Assembly (NCBI GenBank): GCA_964474375.1
Contig: CAYYSG010000003.1
Coordinates: 1 to 53,288, forward strand
Direction: 5' to 3'
DNA length: 53,288 bases
Source of the DNA: 2-01-FULL-33-17 sp964474375
Lineage (GTDB): Bacteria; Patescibacteriota; Minisyncoccia; Phycocordibacterales; UBA9973
A program made the translations under genes and the position numbers. Under the pieces are notes generated by a model that searched no databases, was not told where the DNA came from, and saw nothing but the letters and a program-made list of their open reading frames with translations. Of this stretch, positions 7,467 to 16,104 are shown piece by piece (position 1 is the stretch's first letter; each line of letters starts with the position of its first letter).

Positions 7467-7751
7467 ATGGCGACTATTAAGCTGGACGTGACCCTGAACG
7501 GGTCCACACGAACGATCAATGTTGATATTGACGAAATTCCGATGGGCTTCTTCGAAGACGTATCGAAGCTGGACCCGAAGGACATGGGCGGCATTCTGAA
7601 GGAATACGGCGGCATGCTGGGGTTTACGCATGAGGAAATGCGACAGATGCGGCGGGGCGACTTCATGCGCGTGCTGAACGCCATGAAGTCCATCACGGAA
7701 GGGGATGTATCCGCCGTCGTCCCCCCAGGGAACGGGCCCGGCTCCGCGTAG
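7467..7751 (+). CDS. tail assembly chaperone, unshifted product (gpG-like)
   Basis: A 94-residue product (MATIKLDVTLNGSTRTINVDIDEIPMGFFEDV...). A beta-rich start followed by helices is the usual shape of the short tail assembly chaperone. It sits between the tube and tape-measure genes and carries a slippery site near its end (7721-7727), so a fraction of ribosomes should make the longer product ending at 7918. SD GAAGGCGGGG. Confidence 0.8.
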   Translation: MATIKLDVTLNGSTRTINVDIDEIPMGFFEDVSKLDPKDMGGILKEYGGMLGFTHEEMRQMRRGDFMRVLNAMKSITEGDVSAVVPPGNGPGSA

Positions 7752-7918
7752 CACTCCGTCACGGCGGAAAGATGCATGTACGGTTCTGGGCCCTGAAGAT
7801 GGCGGAAAGCTGGGGGATGCATCCAGAAGACGTTCTATCACGTCCAGGCGGGTGGATATGGTGGAAATGGTATAGCGTCTGGGAAGCGGAAAAGTCCGCC
7901 GCCCAGTCGAAGAAGTAA
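7467..7918 (+). CDS. tail assembly chaperone, -1 frameshift product (gpGT-like)
   Basis: At 7721-7727 the sequence C CCC CCA allows both tRNAs to slip back one base. The -1 frame stays open to the TAA at 7916-7918, adding 63 residues rich in Trp and helix formers (FWALKMAESWGMHPEDV, GWIWWKWYSVWEAEK) for about 150 residues in total. This domain has no convincing start of its own, and its layout matches the T domain of lambda-type G/GT chaperones. The shift is inferred from sequence. Confidence 0.75.
7721..7727 (+). promoter_or_regulatory. -1 ribosomal frameshift site
   Basis: Heptamer C CCC CCA, read GTC-CCC-CCA in frame 0 and CCC-CCC after the shift. It lies eight codons before the frame-0 stop and is followed by a GC-rich stretch (GGGAACGGGCCCGGCTCC). 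It is the only heptamer fitting X XXY YYZ that I see in the region where both frames are open. Confidence 0.65.
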
Positions 7919-7923
7919 CCCGC

Positions 7924-10305
7924 ATGCCTGCTGAAATCAAGATAACGATCGTCGGGGTCGACCAGGCGTCCGGGGTCGCGGACGGGGTCGCCGGTTCGAT
8001 ACGCAAAATGGGGGACGCTGCCGGACAGGGCGGCGGGGGCTTTAACGCCCTGAAGGAAATCGCAATCGGGGCCCTTCGGGAAATCGGGACGGTCGCCGTC
8101 GACGTCGGCATGAAGGTCGGGGCGGCGGTCGTCGACTTTGCGAAGGATAGCGTCAACGCGGCGGGAACCTTCCAGTCCAGCGTCCAGGGCCTGTCCGCCG
8201 TCGCCGGGGATAGCCTAGCGAAGGCCGGGTTCAGCCTGGACGACGTATCGAAGAAGGCCCTTCAGTTAGGTAAGGATACCGCGTTCAGCGCCCAGGAAAG
8301 TATCGCGGCCATGACGGAACTGGCGAAGGGCGGCGTCCCTATTGCGGACGTTATGGGGGAAGCGACCGACGCCACACTAGCCCTTGCATCCGCGTCCGGC
8401 GAAGGGCTGGCCCAGTCAGCGGAAATTGTCGCAAAGCAGTTAGGCGTCTGGGCGGAAACAGGCGTCGACGCGACCCAGGTCACGGACCTGTTAGCATCCG
8501 CCGCGAACGCTTCGACGGTCGGGGTATCGGACCTGGCGCTGGGACTTGCGAACGCGGGCGGAACCGCGAAAACAGCGGGCGTATCGTACCAGGACCTGGT
8601 CCAGTCAATGGCCTTGATCGCCCCGAACTTCAGTAGCGCGTCCGACGCGGGGACCAGTTTCAAGACCTTCCTGTCCCGCATGATCCCGACGACGGATAGC
8701 GCAAAAGACGCCATGATCGCCCTGGGACTTGCGACCGAAGACGGGAAGTCGAAATTCTTCGACGCCCAGGGACAATTCATCGGCATGCACAATGCCGCCG
8801 CCCTGCTTCAGGAAGCGACGGCGGGCTTATCCGAAGAAGAAAAATTACTGGCGTTCAATACGATCTTCGGGAGTGACGCCATCCGGGCCGCCGCCGCGAT
8901 TGCGAACGGGGGCGCGGAAGGGTTCGACGCGATGGGTCAGGCAATGGCGGACAGCGGCGGGGCCGCCCAGGCCGCCGCGACCATGAACCAGGGGTATCAG
9001 TTCAGCCTGGAACAGCTTTCCGGCTCCGTGGAAACGCTTCAGATCATGCTGGGGACCGCCCTGCTTCCGGTCCTGACCCAGGTCGTCGACTTCTTTACAA
9101 CAGGCGTGAACCAGGTCATGACGTTCGCGGAAACATTCCTGAAACTGGTCCCCGAAGTCCAGAACGCGACGAACCCGCTTCAGGCGCTAGCCCAGGTGAT
9201 CGGCGTATCGCTGTCCAGCGTCGTTCCGGGAGCGGGGGCGCAAATTATCGCGCTGTCCGGGACCTTCGGTCAATTCTGGCCCGTGATACAACAGGGGATC
9301 GGCATTGTCCAGAACCTGGCATCCTGGTTCATGGCGAACCTTCCCGCCGCCCTTGCAATCGGGGGCGCGGCATTGACGACGCTCTGGGGTCTAGCCCAGA
9401 CGGCGTTCAATAACATCATGGCGGTCGTCAATGCGGTCATGCCGTCCATCCTGGCCCTGGTTCAGTCCGTGCTAGCACAAATGGCCGCCTTCTGGCAAGC
9501 GCACGGAGCGGAGATCATGGCCTTCGTCCAGACAACATGGGCGACGATCCAGAATATCATCGCGGTCGCCCTTCCGCTTATTTCCGGCATTATTGCCGGG
9601 ACGCTGGCCTTGATCGCCGGGTTCATCCAGGATCATGGGGCGCAAATTCAACAGATACTGGGCTATGCCTGGACCGCGATTAGTAGTCTCATCCAGGGGG
9701 CGCTGGCGCTCATCCAGGGTATCTTGACCGCCGCCCTTGCGATTATGCAGGGGAACTGGGAAGGGGCCTGGACGGCCATTCAGACCATGTCCGTAACCGT
9801 GACACAATCCCTATGGAACATTATTAAAGCGGCGCTGGACCTGATCGCCATGACCTTCGGAACGTCCGTCGACCAGATCGTCAGCATGTGGACAAATAAT
9901 TTTTCGAAGATAGCGACGGTCGTCGGGCCCTATATGCAACAGGCCCAGGACGCTATCACGCCTGTAATTGACGCGATCGTCGGGGCGTTCGGCTCCGTCG
10001 TTTCCGCGATCGAAGGGGCTATAACAGCGGTCGGGAATTTTATATCCGCCGCCGCGAAGATGGCGAATATCAGCATCCCCAGCATCCCAGGCGTCCCTGG
10101 GAAGGCGGTCGGGGGCCCCGTGTACGGCGGACAGGCGTACATGGTCGGGGAACAGGGTCCGGAACTGTTCGTCCCGGACCAGCCGGGGAACATTGTCCCA
10201 AACCATAGCGTATCGAATTACTACAATTACAGTCCGACCTATGGAAGCGCCCCGATGAACCCGTCCCAGGACTTCGCCCTTATGCAGACGCTAGCGGGGG
10301 TATAG
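7924..10305 (+). CDS. tail tape measure protein
   Basis: A 793-residue protein with the TP901/phage_min_tail pattern near residues 160-270 (ATLALASASGEGLAQSAEIV, SMALIAPNFSSASDAGTSFK, FLSRMIPTTDSAKDAMIALG), then long hydrophobic and helical stretches (about residues 460-640) and a C-terminal YGGQAYMVGEQGPELFVPD motif common at the end of tape measures. It sets tail length and is expected to occupy the tube lumen. It follows the chaperone pair and runs straight into the distal tail gene. Confidence 0.9.
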   Translation: MPAEIKITIVGVDQASGVADGVAGSIRKMGDAAGQGGGGFNALKEIAIGALREIGTVAVDVGMKVGAAVVDFAKDSVNAAGTFQSSVQGLSAVAGDSLAKAGFSLDDVSKKALQLGKDTAFSAQESIAAMTELAKGGVPIADVMGEATDATLALASASGEGLAQSAEIVAKQLGVWAETGVDATQVTDLLASAANASTVGVSDLALGLANAGGTAKTAGVSYQDLVQSMALIAPNFSSASDAGTSFKTFLSRMIPTTDSAKDAMIALGLATEDGKSKFFDAQGQFIGMHNAAALLQEATAGLSEEEKLLAFNTIFGSDAIRAAAAIANGGAEGFDAMGQAMADSGGAAQAAATMNQGYQFSLEQLSGSVETLQIMLGTALLPVLTQVVDFFTTGVNQVMTFAETFLKLVPEVQNATNPLQALAQVIGVSLSSVVPGAGAQIIALSGTFGQFWPVIQQGIGIVQNLASWFMANLPAALAIGGAALTTLWGLAQTAFNNIMAVVNAVMPSILALVQSVLAQMAAFWQAHGAEIMAFVQTTWATIQNIIAVALPLISGIIAGTLALIAGFIQDHGAQIQQILGYAWTAISSLIQGALALIQGILTAALAIMQGNWEGAWTAIQTMSVTVTQSLWNIIKAALDLIAMTFGTSVDQIVSMWTNNFSKIATVVGPYMQQAQDAITPVIDAIVGAFGSVVSAIEGAITAVGNFISAAAKMANISIPSIPGVPGKAVGGPVYGGQAYMVGEQGPELFVPDQPGNIVPNHSVSNYYNYSPTYGSAPMNPSQDFALMQTLAGV

Positions 10306-10306
10306 T

Positions 10307-12745
10307 ATGGCCTTCTGGTACATGGTCCTTCCGAAGGAAGGCACGAACTATCATCCGAACCCGTCCGCCGAACTGAACACGTCCGGATGGTCCGGGACCG
10401 GGGCCGGGGCGAACGTGAACCGTCAGGCCGGGACCAGCCGGTTCGGGGCCTGGGCGTTCGGCGGAACCCCGAACGGGGTCGCAACGGGCATCCAGGGCGG
10501 AACGGCGGTCCTTCCAGGGGCCGGGTCGTATACCTGGTCCGCCCAGGTCTTCGCGGGGTCCGGGTCCGTGTACAGTATCGGCATGAAGCTGACGGCGGCG
10601 GGCGGGGCGTTCGTCGGGTCGACGGTCGGGACCGGGAACGGGTCATGGCAACAGATTAGCCTGTCCTATGGGGACACGGTTCAGGCCGGGGATAGCGCGT
10701 CCGCCCTGTACCGGGCCTTCGCCGTCGTTCGGCGGACCGCTGGGAACGATCCCTTCTTCGTCGACGGGGTCCAGGTCGAACCCGGAACGTTCCAGACGAC
10801 CTATATTGACGGCGACCAGGACGGATGTTCCTGGGTCGCGGGACGGCATGCGTCCGCCAGTGTACGGTCGGGCACGGCCCGACAGGGCGGGACGATCGTC
10901 CCGCTGGCATCCCTGGGCATGACCATCCTGGAAATGGGGAATACGGGCATGCCGCCCGTGCTGAACACGGTCCAGGACTATACCGTCCTGGACGGGGCCG
11001 CCTTCCAGCGTCAACGCGCCGCCCTTCGCCCGTTCGCCCTGACAACGTTCATGCAAGGGACGACATGGCCGGAATTGCATGCCGTTCGGCGGGCCGTGAT
11101 TGACCAGATCAAGGTCAATCGGACCGTCAAGCCCCAGCCGGTCCGCTTCGCGTACACGGGACAGGGCGGGACGAAGTTCCTGGACGCCTATTACGACGGC
11201 GGGATGGACTATTCCGGGCGGAACGGTTTTACGGAAACGACCGCCATCCGGTTCATTGCCACCGATCCCATGTGGTATGACCCGACCGACCAGGGGACGG
11301 CCCTGACATCCCAGACGTCCCTGGGGTCCGTCGCGTATTTGCTGGAACGACAGACGAACGGGTCCTGGGGGCCCATGACCGGCGTATCGGGGAACGTATA
11401 CGCCCTGGCCGAACGGGACGGGACCGTCTTCGCCGGGGGGTCGTTCAGCGCAGCGGGCGGAACCCTGGGCGGAAATCATCTTGCCTTCTGGCATCCCGTC
11501 GTCCGGACCTGGGGAACGCTGAACGGGACCGTATCCGGGGGGAACGTCCGGGACCTGTCCTTCAGCCCAGACGGGACGCTGTTCGTCGCCGGGTCGTTCG
11601 CCGGGGTCGCCGGGACGGCGGGGGCCCGCTTCGCGGCCCTGTACCGGAACGGGGCCTGGGGGACACTCACGAACGGAACCCCGAACGACTATACGAACGC
11701 GGTTCTGTGGACCCCTGGGACAATCTTCTGGGGCGGGTCGTTCACGCAGGTCGCCGGAACGGCGGGCGTGTTCAAAGTCGCCACCCATAGTAATGGGCGC
11801 TGGGGGTCGGTCGTCGACACGTACGGCGGAACCCTGTACGGCGGCGGCGAAGTCTTCAGCATCCTTCGGGGCGGCGATCGGGGGATTTACTTCGCGGGGA
11901 ACGTCGGGAGCGTGTCCGGGGTCGCGGCGCGGGGGATGGTGTTTTACGGGACGAACCCGACCCTGACCGGCTTCGAAGGCAACACGTACGGGACCCTTCA
12001 GGGCGGCCTGACGTCCGGAACGGTCCGGGACCAGGTTCAACTGGACGACGGTCGAATTATTGTCGGGGGACAATTGACGCTGGCCGGGGGGAACGTCGCG
12101 TATGGGTTCGCGTTCTGGTCCGGAAACAACTGGACCAGTCAGTCCCGGACGAACATCCAGGCGTACGCCTTCGACATGTCGTCGGACGGGGCGGACGGCC
12201 TTCTGGGACAGTTCCAGAACTTCACCCTGACGGACGTATACCAGTTTACCCCCAGGGTCCAGAACGGATACGTCCTTCCATCGGAAATTCAGTTCGTCAA
12301 CGGGTCGAACCTTCGCCCGGACCATATCCTTCGGACCAGTGACGGACGCTGGATCGTCGGGGGCTATTTCGACGGAACCGCGACGGTCCCGGCCCTGTCC
12401 TATGTTGTGAACCAGTCCAGCCATGACGGGTATCCGGTCGTCCGGGTCAAAAACACGGGCGGAACGACCGCGTACCTTCGTCAACTGCTGAACGTGACGA
12501 CCGGGGACGGGCTGTTCTTCGAACAGGGTATCGAACCAGGCGAAACATGGACGATCGACCTTCGTCAGGGGCGGAAGTCGGTTCAGAGCGACTTCCAGGG
12601 GAACTTGATCGGGGCCGTCCTTCCGGGGTCGAAATTTACGAACTGGCGCTTGACCCCCGGAACGAATACAATTAGCGTTCTGTCGACCCCCGGAACTGTG
12701 GAAGTGTCCATGTCCTGGAAGGGTCGGCACTGGTCCGCCGATTAG
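10307..12745 (+). CDS. distal tail (Dit-like) protein with carbohydrate-binding-like and propeller insertions
   Basis: An 812-residue protein. Residues ~1-170 resemble a CBM-type beta sandwich (NYHPNPSAELNTSGWSGTG, WSAQVFAGSGSVYSIGM, FFVDGVQVEPG). Residues ~200-330 look like a siphovirus Dit core (TFMQGTTWPELHAVRRAVI, TAIRFIATDPMWYDPT). Residues ~350-690 hold repeated GG-turn strands with a propeller spacing (VFAGGSFSAAGG, LFVAGSFAGVAG, IFWGGSFTQVAG). The C-terminus (GLFFEQGIEPGETWTIDLRQ, WRLTPGTNTISVLS) matches the phage tail C-terminal domain. It probably forms the baseplate ring with sugar-binding evolved modules. Confidence 0.75.
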   Translation: MAFWYMVLPKEGTNYHPNPSAELNTSGWSGTGAGANVNRQAGTSRFGAWAFGGTPNGVATGIQGGTAVLPGAGSYTWSAQVFAGSGSVYSIGMKLTAAGGAFVGSTVGTGNGSWQQISLSYGDTVQAGDSASALYRAFAVVRRTAGNDPFFVDGVQVEPGTFQTTYIDGDQDGCSWVAGRHASASVRSGTARQGGTIVPLASLGMTILEMGNTGMPPVLNTVQDYTVLDGAAFQRQRAALRPFALTTFMQGTTWPELHAVRRAVIDQIKVNRTVKPQPVRFAYTGQGGTKFLDAYYDGGMDYSGRNGFTETTAIRFIATDPMWYDPTDQGTALTSQTSLGSVAYLLERQTNGSWGPMTGVSGNVYALAERDGTVFAGGSFSAAGGTLGGNHLAFWHPVVRTWGTLNGTVSGGNVRDLSFSPDGTLFVAGSFAGVAGTAGARFAALYRNGAWGTLTNGTPNDYTNAVLWTPGTIFWGGSFTQVAGTAGVFKVATHSNGRWGSVVDTYGGTLYGGGEVFSILRGGDRGIYFAGNVGSVSGVAARGMVFYGTNPTLTGFEGNTYGTLQGGLTSGTVRDQVQLDDGRIIVGGQLTLAGGNVAYGFAFWSGNNWTSQSRTNIQAYAFDMSSDGADGLLGQFQNFTLTDVYQFTPRVQNGYVLPSEIQFVNGSNLRPDHILRTSDGRWIVGGYFDGTATVPALSYVVNQSSHDGYPVVRVKNTGGTTAYLRQLLNVTTGDGLFFEQGIEPGETWTIDLRQGRKSVQSDFQGNLIGAVLPGSKFTNWRLTPGTNTISVLSTPGTVEVSMSWKGRHWSAD

Positions 12746-12758
12746 AAGGAGGGAACCC

Positions 12759-13127
12759 ATGCGAACCCTGTCCATCATCCTGGGAACGATCGTCGTCGCC
12801 GCCGCGCTGCTTCTGGGCGTCCAGACGCCCGCCCGCGCATCCGGCCCGCTGGACTGTTCGACGTATACGCCCGACCAGGCCCGCCCCCAGTTAGTGATCA
12901 GCGAACACATGACCCGCTCCCAGCTTGCCACGTCCGAACAGACGGTCCAGGTCCGGGCCTGGGCGATCGGGGATACGGACTACGTCCTGTCCGATACGCT
13001 GTCCATGACCGGAACCCTGGTCGTTCCAGCGGGGGTCGACTTCGTTCAAGTGACCCCGTATAGCGGGACGTTCTCATTGTGTCCGCTGGCGTACACATCC
13101 GCCCTTCCAGTCGTGAGAACCCCATGA
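12759..13127 (+). CDS. small secreted protein of the tail operon, paralogue 1
   Basis: A 122-residue protein with a clear signal peptide (MRTLSIILGTIVVAAALLLG, predicted cut after ARA near residue 27) and two cysteines that could form a disulphide. It has an excellent SD (AAGGAGG). It shares TPY-G and the C-terminal LP(V/I)(V/I)(R/Q)TP with the gene at 14728, so the two are probably paralogues. It may be exported by the infected cell (for example to alter its surface) or be a tail component. The function is not recognised. Confidence 0.7.
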   Translation: MRTLSIILGTIVVAAALLLGVQTPARASGPLDCSTYTPDQARPQLVISEHMTRSQLATSEQTVQVRAWAIGDTDYVLSDTLSMTGTLVVPAGVDFVQVTPYSGTFSLCPLAYTSALPVVRTP

Positions 13128-14224
13128 ACCTGGACGTCACATTGTATACGCCCCAGGGCGTCCGTATGCTGGAACTGGACAACGTGACCCGCGTCAAGTA
13201 CGCACGGGCCGCGAACCAGATCGGACGCCTGGTCCTGGATGTCCCGTTCAGGGCGGACCTTCCCCGGTCCGCCCTTCGCCGTGACATGGGCGTCATCCTG
13301 GAACAGGATGGCGACCTGGTCCTGGACACGCGCTGGTTACTTCTGGGGGCAATGCTGAAGGACGCCCCCAGCGGACAGGTCATGTCCCTGACATGCGTCG
13401 ACGGGATCGATCTGCTTCGCCGCCGCATCATAGATTACGACGCGGGTTCATCCCAGGCCCAGAAGACGGGCTACCTTGACAACGTCCTGAAGGCCCTGGT
13501 CCGGGAGAATTTGGGGTCGTCCGCGTCGGACACGGACCGCCGTCTGTCGACCGGGGTCTTCCAGGTCCAGGCGGATGTATCCGGGTCGATCGCCATATCC
13601 GATACCATCTTCGTCCATCGGCGGAACCTGCTTCAGGCATGTCAGGATATAGCGAAGCGGGCCGCCCAGACGGGACAGTACCTGTCCTTCGACGTCGTCT
13701 GGACCGGAACAATGTACGAATTCCGGACGTATGCCGGATGGCGCGGGTCGGACCGACGCCAGTCCGGGGTCAATCCCATCACGCTATCCCTGGGGAACGG
13801 GTCCCTATCGGAAATTACGGAAGACACCGACTGGGAGCCCGAAGTGTCCCGCATGGTCGTCACGGCATCCGGAGCCCCGAACGTGGAAACGGTCGTCCGG
13901 GTTACGTCGACGTCCAGGGCGTCCCAGTCCCCGTTCAGCTATACGGAAGACACGATCAATGCATCCTACGGGTCGACCGGGGACAGTTCCTGGGCGACGA
14001 CGTTAGGCTATATGGGCCTTCGGGACCGCCGCGCCCGTCAGGTCTATACGGCGAAGGCGAACCCGGACGCGGTCGGGTTCCAGTATGGGGTCCAGTACCA
14101 GTACGGGGACGTCATCCCGGTCGAAGCGTTCGGACAGATCGTCGACTGTCGCCTGGACGCGGTCAACGTCGAATGGAAGGGCGGAGCCCAGACCGTCGAC
14201 CTGGTCCTTCGGAGTGTCACATGA
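13124..14224 (+). CDS. ReqiPepy6 Gp37-like minor tail protein (baseplate hub)
   Basis: A 366-residue protein starting at the ATG overlapping the previous stop. MNLDVTLYTPQGVRMLELDNVTRVKYARAANQIGRLVLDVPF and MSLTCVDGIDLLRRRIIDY match the Siphovirus ReqiPepy6 Gp37-like family, and the C-terminus (YGDVIPVEAFGQIVDCRLDAV) is also typical. These proteins sit at the tail tip, adjacent to the distal tail protein, as here. An upstream in-frame start at 13079 would overlap the secreted-protein gene by 49 bases and has no SD. Confidence 0.85.
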   Translation: MNLDVTLYTPQGVRMLELDNVTRVKYARAANQIGRLVLDVPFRADLPRSALRRDMGVILEQDGDLVLDTRWLLLGAMLKDAPSGQVMSLTCVDGIDLLRRRIIDYDAGSSQAQKTGYLDNVLKALVRENLGSSASDTDRRLSTGVFQVQADVSGSIAISDTIFVHRRNLLQACQDIAKRAAQTGQYLSFDVVWTGTMYEFRTYAGWRGSDRRQSGVNPITLSLGNGSLSEITEDTDWEPEVSRMVVTASGAPNVETVVRVTSTSRASQSPFSYTEDTINASYGSTGDSSWATTLGYMGLRDRRARQVYTAKANPDAVGFQYGVQYQYGDVIPVEAFGQIVDCRLDAVNVEWKGGAQTVDLVLRSVT

Positions 14225-14724
14225 GCATGGATGTTATCCGCCGTCTTCAGGCGATCGAAGCGATCCTGGACCGACTGATACGGGGGAACCGCCCGCCGCG
14301 TTACGGATGCGCGGTCTATAAAAGCTCCAACACGTCAATAGCGACCGGCTCCGCGACGGTCCTGACGTTCGATACGGTCCTGTATGATGATGCGTCCATG
14401 TGGAGCGGCGCGAACCCGGCCCGTATCACGGTTCCAGCGGCGGGGCGCTATATGATCGGGGTCAATCTGTCAATGGATGCCAGCGCAACCGGCGACCGCC
14501 AGGTCTATATTGAGAAGAACGGGACGACCGTTATCATGGCGAAGCTGGACCGGGCCCCTGGAACGTTCGGATGGCAAGCGACCCCGTCGAAGGTCGTCCA
14601 GCTTGCGGCGACCGACTATATCCGGGCCGTCGTGACCCAGACGTCCGGGGGGGCGCTGAACGTCAACGCGGACGGCGGGGACGGGTATCAGCAGTCGCTA
14701 TGGGTCGAACGTGTATCGGACTAA
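14221..14724 (+). CDS. tail tip protein with coiled coil and C1q/TNF-like jelly roll
   Basis: A 167-residue protein. Residues 1-25 form a short trimerising-type helix (VIRRLQAIEAILDRLI). The rest is a jelly roll in which TVLTFDTVLYDD, ITVPAAGRYMIGVNLSM, VYIEKNGTTVI and DYIRAVVTQTSGG are the hallmark strands of C1q/TNF-like phage receptor-binding domains. It overlaps the hub gene by ATGA. It is a probable receptor-binding subunit, inferred from fold and location. Confidence 0.75.
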   Translation: MSMDVIRRLQAIEAILDRLIRGNRPPRYGCAVYKSSNTSIATGSATVLTFDTVLYDDASMWSGANPARITVPAAGRYMIGVNLSMDASATGDRQVYIEKNGTTVIMAKLDRAPGTFGWQATPSKVVQLAATDYIRAVVTQTSGGALNVNADGGDGYQQSLWVERVSD

Positions 14725-14727
14725 AGC

Positions 14728-15105
14728 ATGAAACAACAAATATGGGTCCTGGGCGCGTTGTGCGCCATTCTGGGGGCCGCTGGCCTGTTCGCGCAAGGGT
14801 CTAGCCCGCTGGTCGCGTCCTGGACGTCCGACCGGGTCTTGACCGTGGCCTGGACGGCGACGGTCCCCGCATGCCTGTACCTGGACCAGGTCCGGGTCGA
14901 CGCGCCATGCGGGATACACGGAGCCGCCGAACTGGTCCTGGGCGGACAGGACGTTCAGTATACGCCCTATGCGGGCCGAACGCTCCGCCTGGTCCAGAAC
15001 GGGACCCAGGCCGTCCTGGGAACCCTTCCGGTCCCGTACCACGAACCGACCCCGACGACCGGGCGGTCCGGTCGACAGATACTTCCGATCATCCAGACGC
15101 CATAA
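14728..15105 (+). CDS. small secreted protein of the tail operon, paralogue 2
   Basis: A 125-residue protein with an N-terminal signal/anchor (QQIWVLGALCAILGAAGLFA), two later cysteines (CLYLDQVRVDAPC) and a Pro-rich end (LPVPYHEPTPTT ... LPIIQTP). VQYTPYAG and the C-terminus echo the gene at 12759. It starts 3 bases after the tip-protein stop and is the last gene of the plus-strand tail operon. The function is unknown. Confidence 0.65.
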   Translation: MKQQIWVLGALCAILGAAGLFAQGSSPLVASWTSDRVLTVAWTATVPACLYLDQVRVDAPCGIHGAAELVLGGQDVQYTPYAGRTLRLVQNGTQAVLGTLPVPYHEPTPTTGRSGRQILPIIQTP

Positions 15106-15107
15106 CA

Positions 15108-15153
15108 AAACGGGACCCGCTTTGATCGTGCCCTATCTAGGCGTGTCCCGTTT
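15108..15153 (+). terminator. terminator after the tail operon
   Basis: A perfect 9-bp inverted repeat (AAACGGGAC 15108-15116 with GTCCCGTTT 15145-15153, long loop) starts 3 bases after the last tail gene. The T run is short (TTTCACTT). It lies in the convergent gap 15106-15311, which otherwise holds only the opposite-strand hairpin at 15231. Confidence 0.55.
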
Positions 15154-15230
15154 CACTTTACACATAGCGATCATTCTCGCTACGCGCTGTTCTGGGCCCA
15201 CACGGGTCCAGGCGTTCAGTATAACAGAAG

Positions 15231-15259
15231 AACCCCCAGGAATACCAGTCCTGGGGGTT
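15231..15259 (-). terminator. terminator after the early operon
   Basis: A perfect 11-bp stem (AACCCCCAGGA with TCCTGGGGGTT, 7-base loop) lies 52 bases past the last minus-strand stop. Read on the minus strand it is followed by CTTCTGTTATAC, moderately T-rich. It would stop early transcription from running antisense into the tail genes. Confidence 0.65.
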
Positions 15260-15311
15260 CCGTTCGTCCTGGGGCCGCCTGTCGCGTCCTGGGACCTGTT
15301 TTTAGTGAAGT

Positions 15312-16040
15312 TCAGTGGGGGGCGTATGTGGACATGGGGCGGAGCGTGTACACGTTGACGACCTGGACGTCATAGTCCGGGAATGCCGCCGCATGCTGAT
15401 GGGCCCAGTTCTGGGCGACCAGAGCGAAGCCGAACGTCCGGGCCTGGTCCGGGTCGTTCGTCCAGTACGTCGCCGCCCCCCATGCGTCCTTCAGGTACAT
15501 GACTTCGCCGTTGACCGTCGACCGGATGATCCAGCGCTTGTTCGCGGCCCGCAAGGCCGGGGAAACGTTCGGGACCTTCGGGGCATCCGCTTCCTTCAGG
15601 ACCTGGGGCTTCGTGTTCGGGAACAGGTCATGGGCCGCGTTCCCGGCCCGGAAGGCATCCCCGTACACGTCCCAGCGGGTCGCGTCTTCCAGGCCGGGAG
15701 CCCAGACCAGTTCCCCGTCCAGGTCGCGGACGACTAGGAACCAGTTCCCGTCGTCCCGAACGTCCAGGATGACGTACGGGCCCATGAAGCCCCCGTTCCG
15801 ATTGTACAGGGACTGGGTCGTTCCGGGAAGGAAGTAAACCGGGGGCGGTCCGTCTTCCCCCCGGACCGCCAGGACGCGGGACTGGTCCATCAGGGCCGCC
15901 AGCACGGACCAGGCCCAGATCGGGTCCTTCTGGGCGCGAAGCAGGTCGACCATGTCGGGTTCCGGCATGGTCCGGACCTGGGCGATCGCGGAAATCAGAA
16001 CGGCGGACAGGTCGATCGCGGCGGGCGTGTTGAGTGTCAT
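15312..16040 (-). CDS. early hypothetical protein with YWT-type repeat domain
   Basis: A 242-residue protein starting at the ATG preceded by GGAAGGACTGAACCC. The longer frame upstream crosses the hairpin and is not credible. The C-terminal ~60 residues (KRWIIRSTVNGEVMYLKD ... ATYWTNDPDQARTFGFALVAQ) align by eye with the end of the next gene (16105-16707), so both share a small domain (rWvI...G...k...adYWT...A..F). No family recognised. Last gene of the minus-strand operon. Confidence 0.65.
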   Translation of the reverse strand: MTLNTPAAIDLSAVLISAIAQVRTMPEPDMVDLLRAQKDPIWAWSVLAALMDQSRVLAVRGEDGPPPVYFLPGTTQSLYNRNGGFMGPYVILDVRDDGNWFLVVRDLDGELVWAPGLEDATRWDVYGDAFRAGNAAHDLFPNTKPQVLKEADAPKVPNVSPALRAANKRWIIRSTVNGEVMYLKDAWGAATYWTNDPDQARTFGFALVAQNWAHQHAAAFPDYDVQVVNVYTLRPMSTYAPH

Positions 16041-16063
16041 GGGTTCAGTCCTTCCTTCAGAAG

Positions 16064-16100
16064 ATAGCGGCGGGCCTGGGGACAGCCCCCAGGCCCGAAG
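16064..16100 (-). terminator. GC-rich intergenic hairpin
   Basis: GGGCCTGGGG-ACAG-CCCCCAGGCCC forms a near-perfect 10-bp stem between two minus-strand genes, with no T run. It is one of a series of such hairpins placed directly before early-gene ribosome sites; partial termination or mRNA processing is plausible. Confidence 0.45.
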
Positions 16101-16104
16101 AAGA

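Noticed and set aside
10643..12931. Long antisense frame (762 codons) opposite the Dit-like gene, and similar ones at 42268-43830, 19330-19896 and 5012-5797
   Set aside because: They lie entirely over well-supported genes, have Arg/Pro/Gly-rich shadow composition and no ribosome sites. GC-rich third positions keep the opposite frames open.
15205..15230. Minus-strand TGTTATACT promoter between the convergent operons
   Set aside because: No -35 at a suitable distance, and it would transcribe antisense into the tail genes directly behind a terminator hairpin.
16021..16040. GTGTTGA at 16029 as a further copy of the late-leader loop
   Set aside because: It is the complement of codons 2-5 of the 15312 gene, has no closing stem or terminator, and lies on the wrong strand for that gene.
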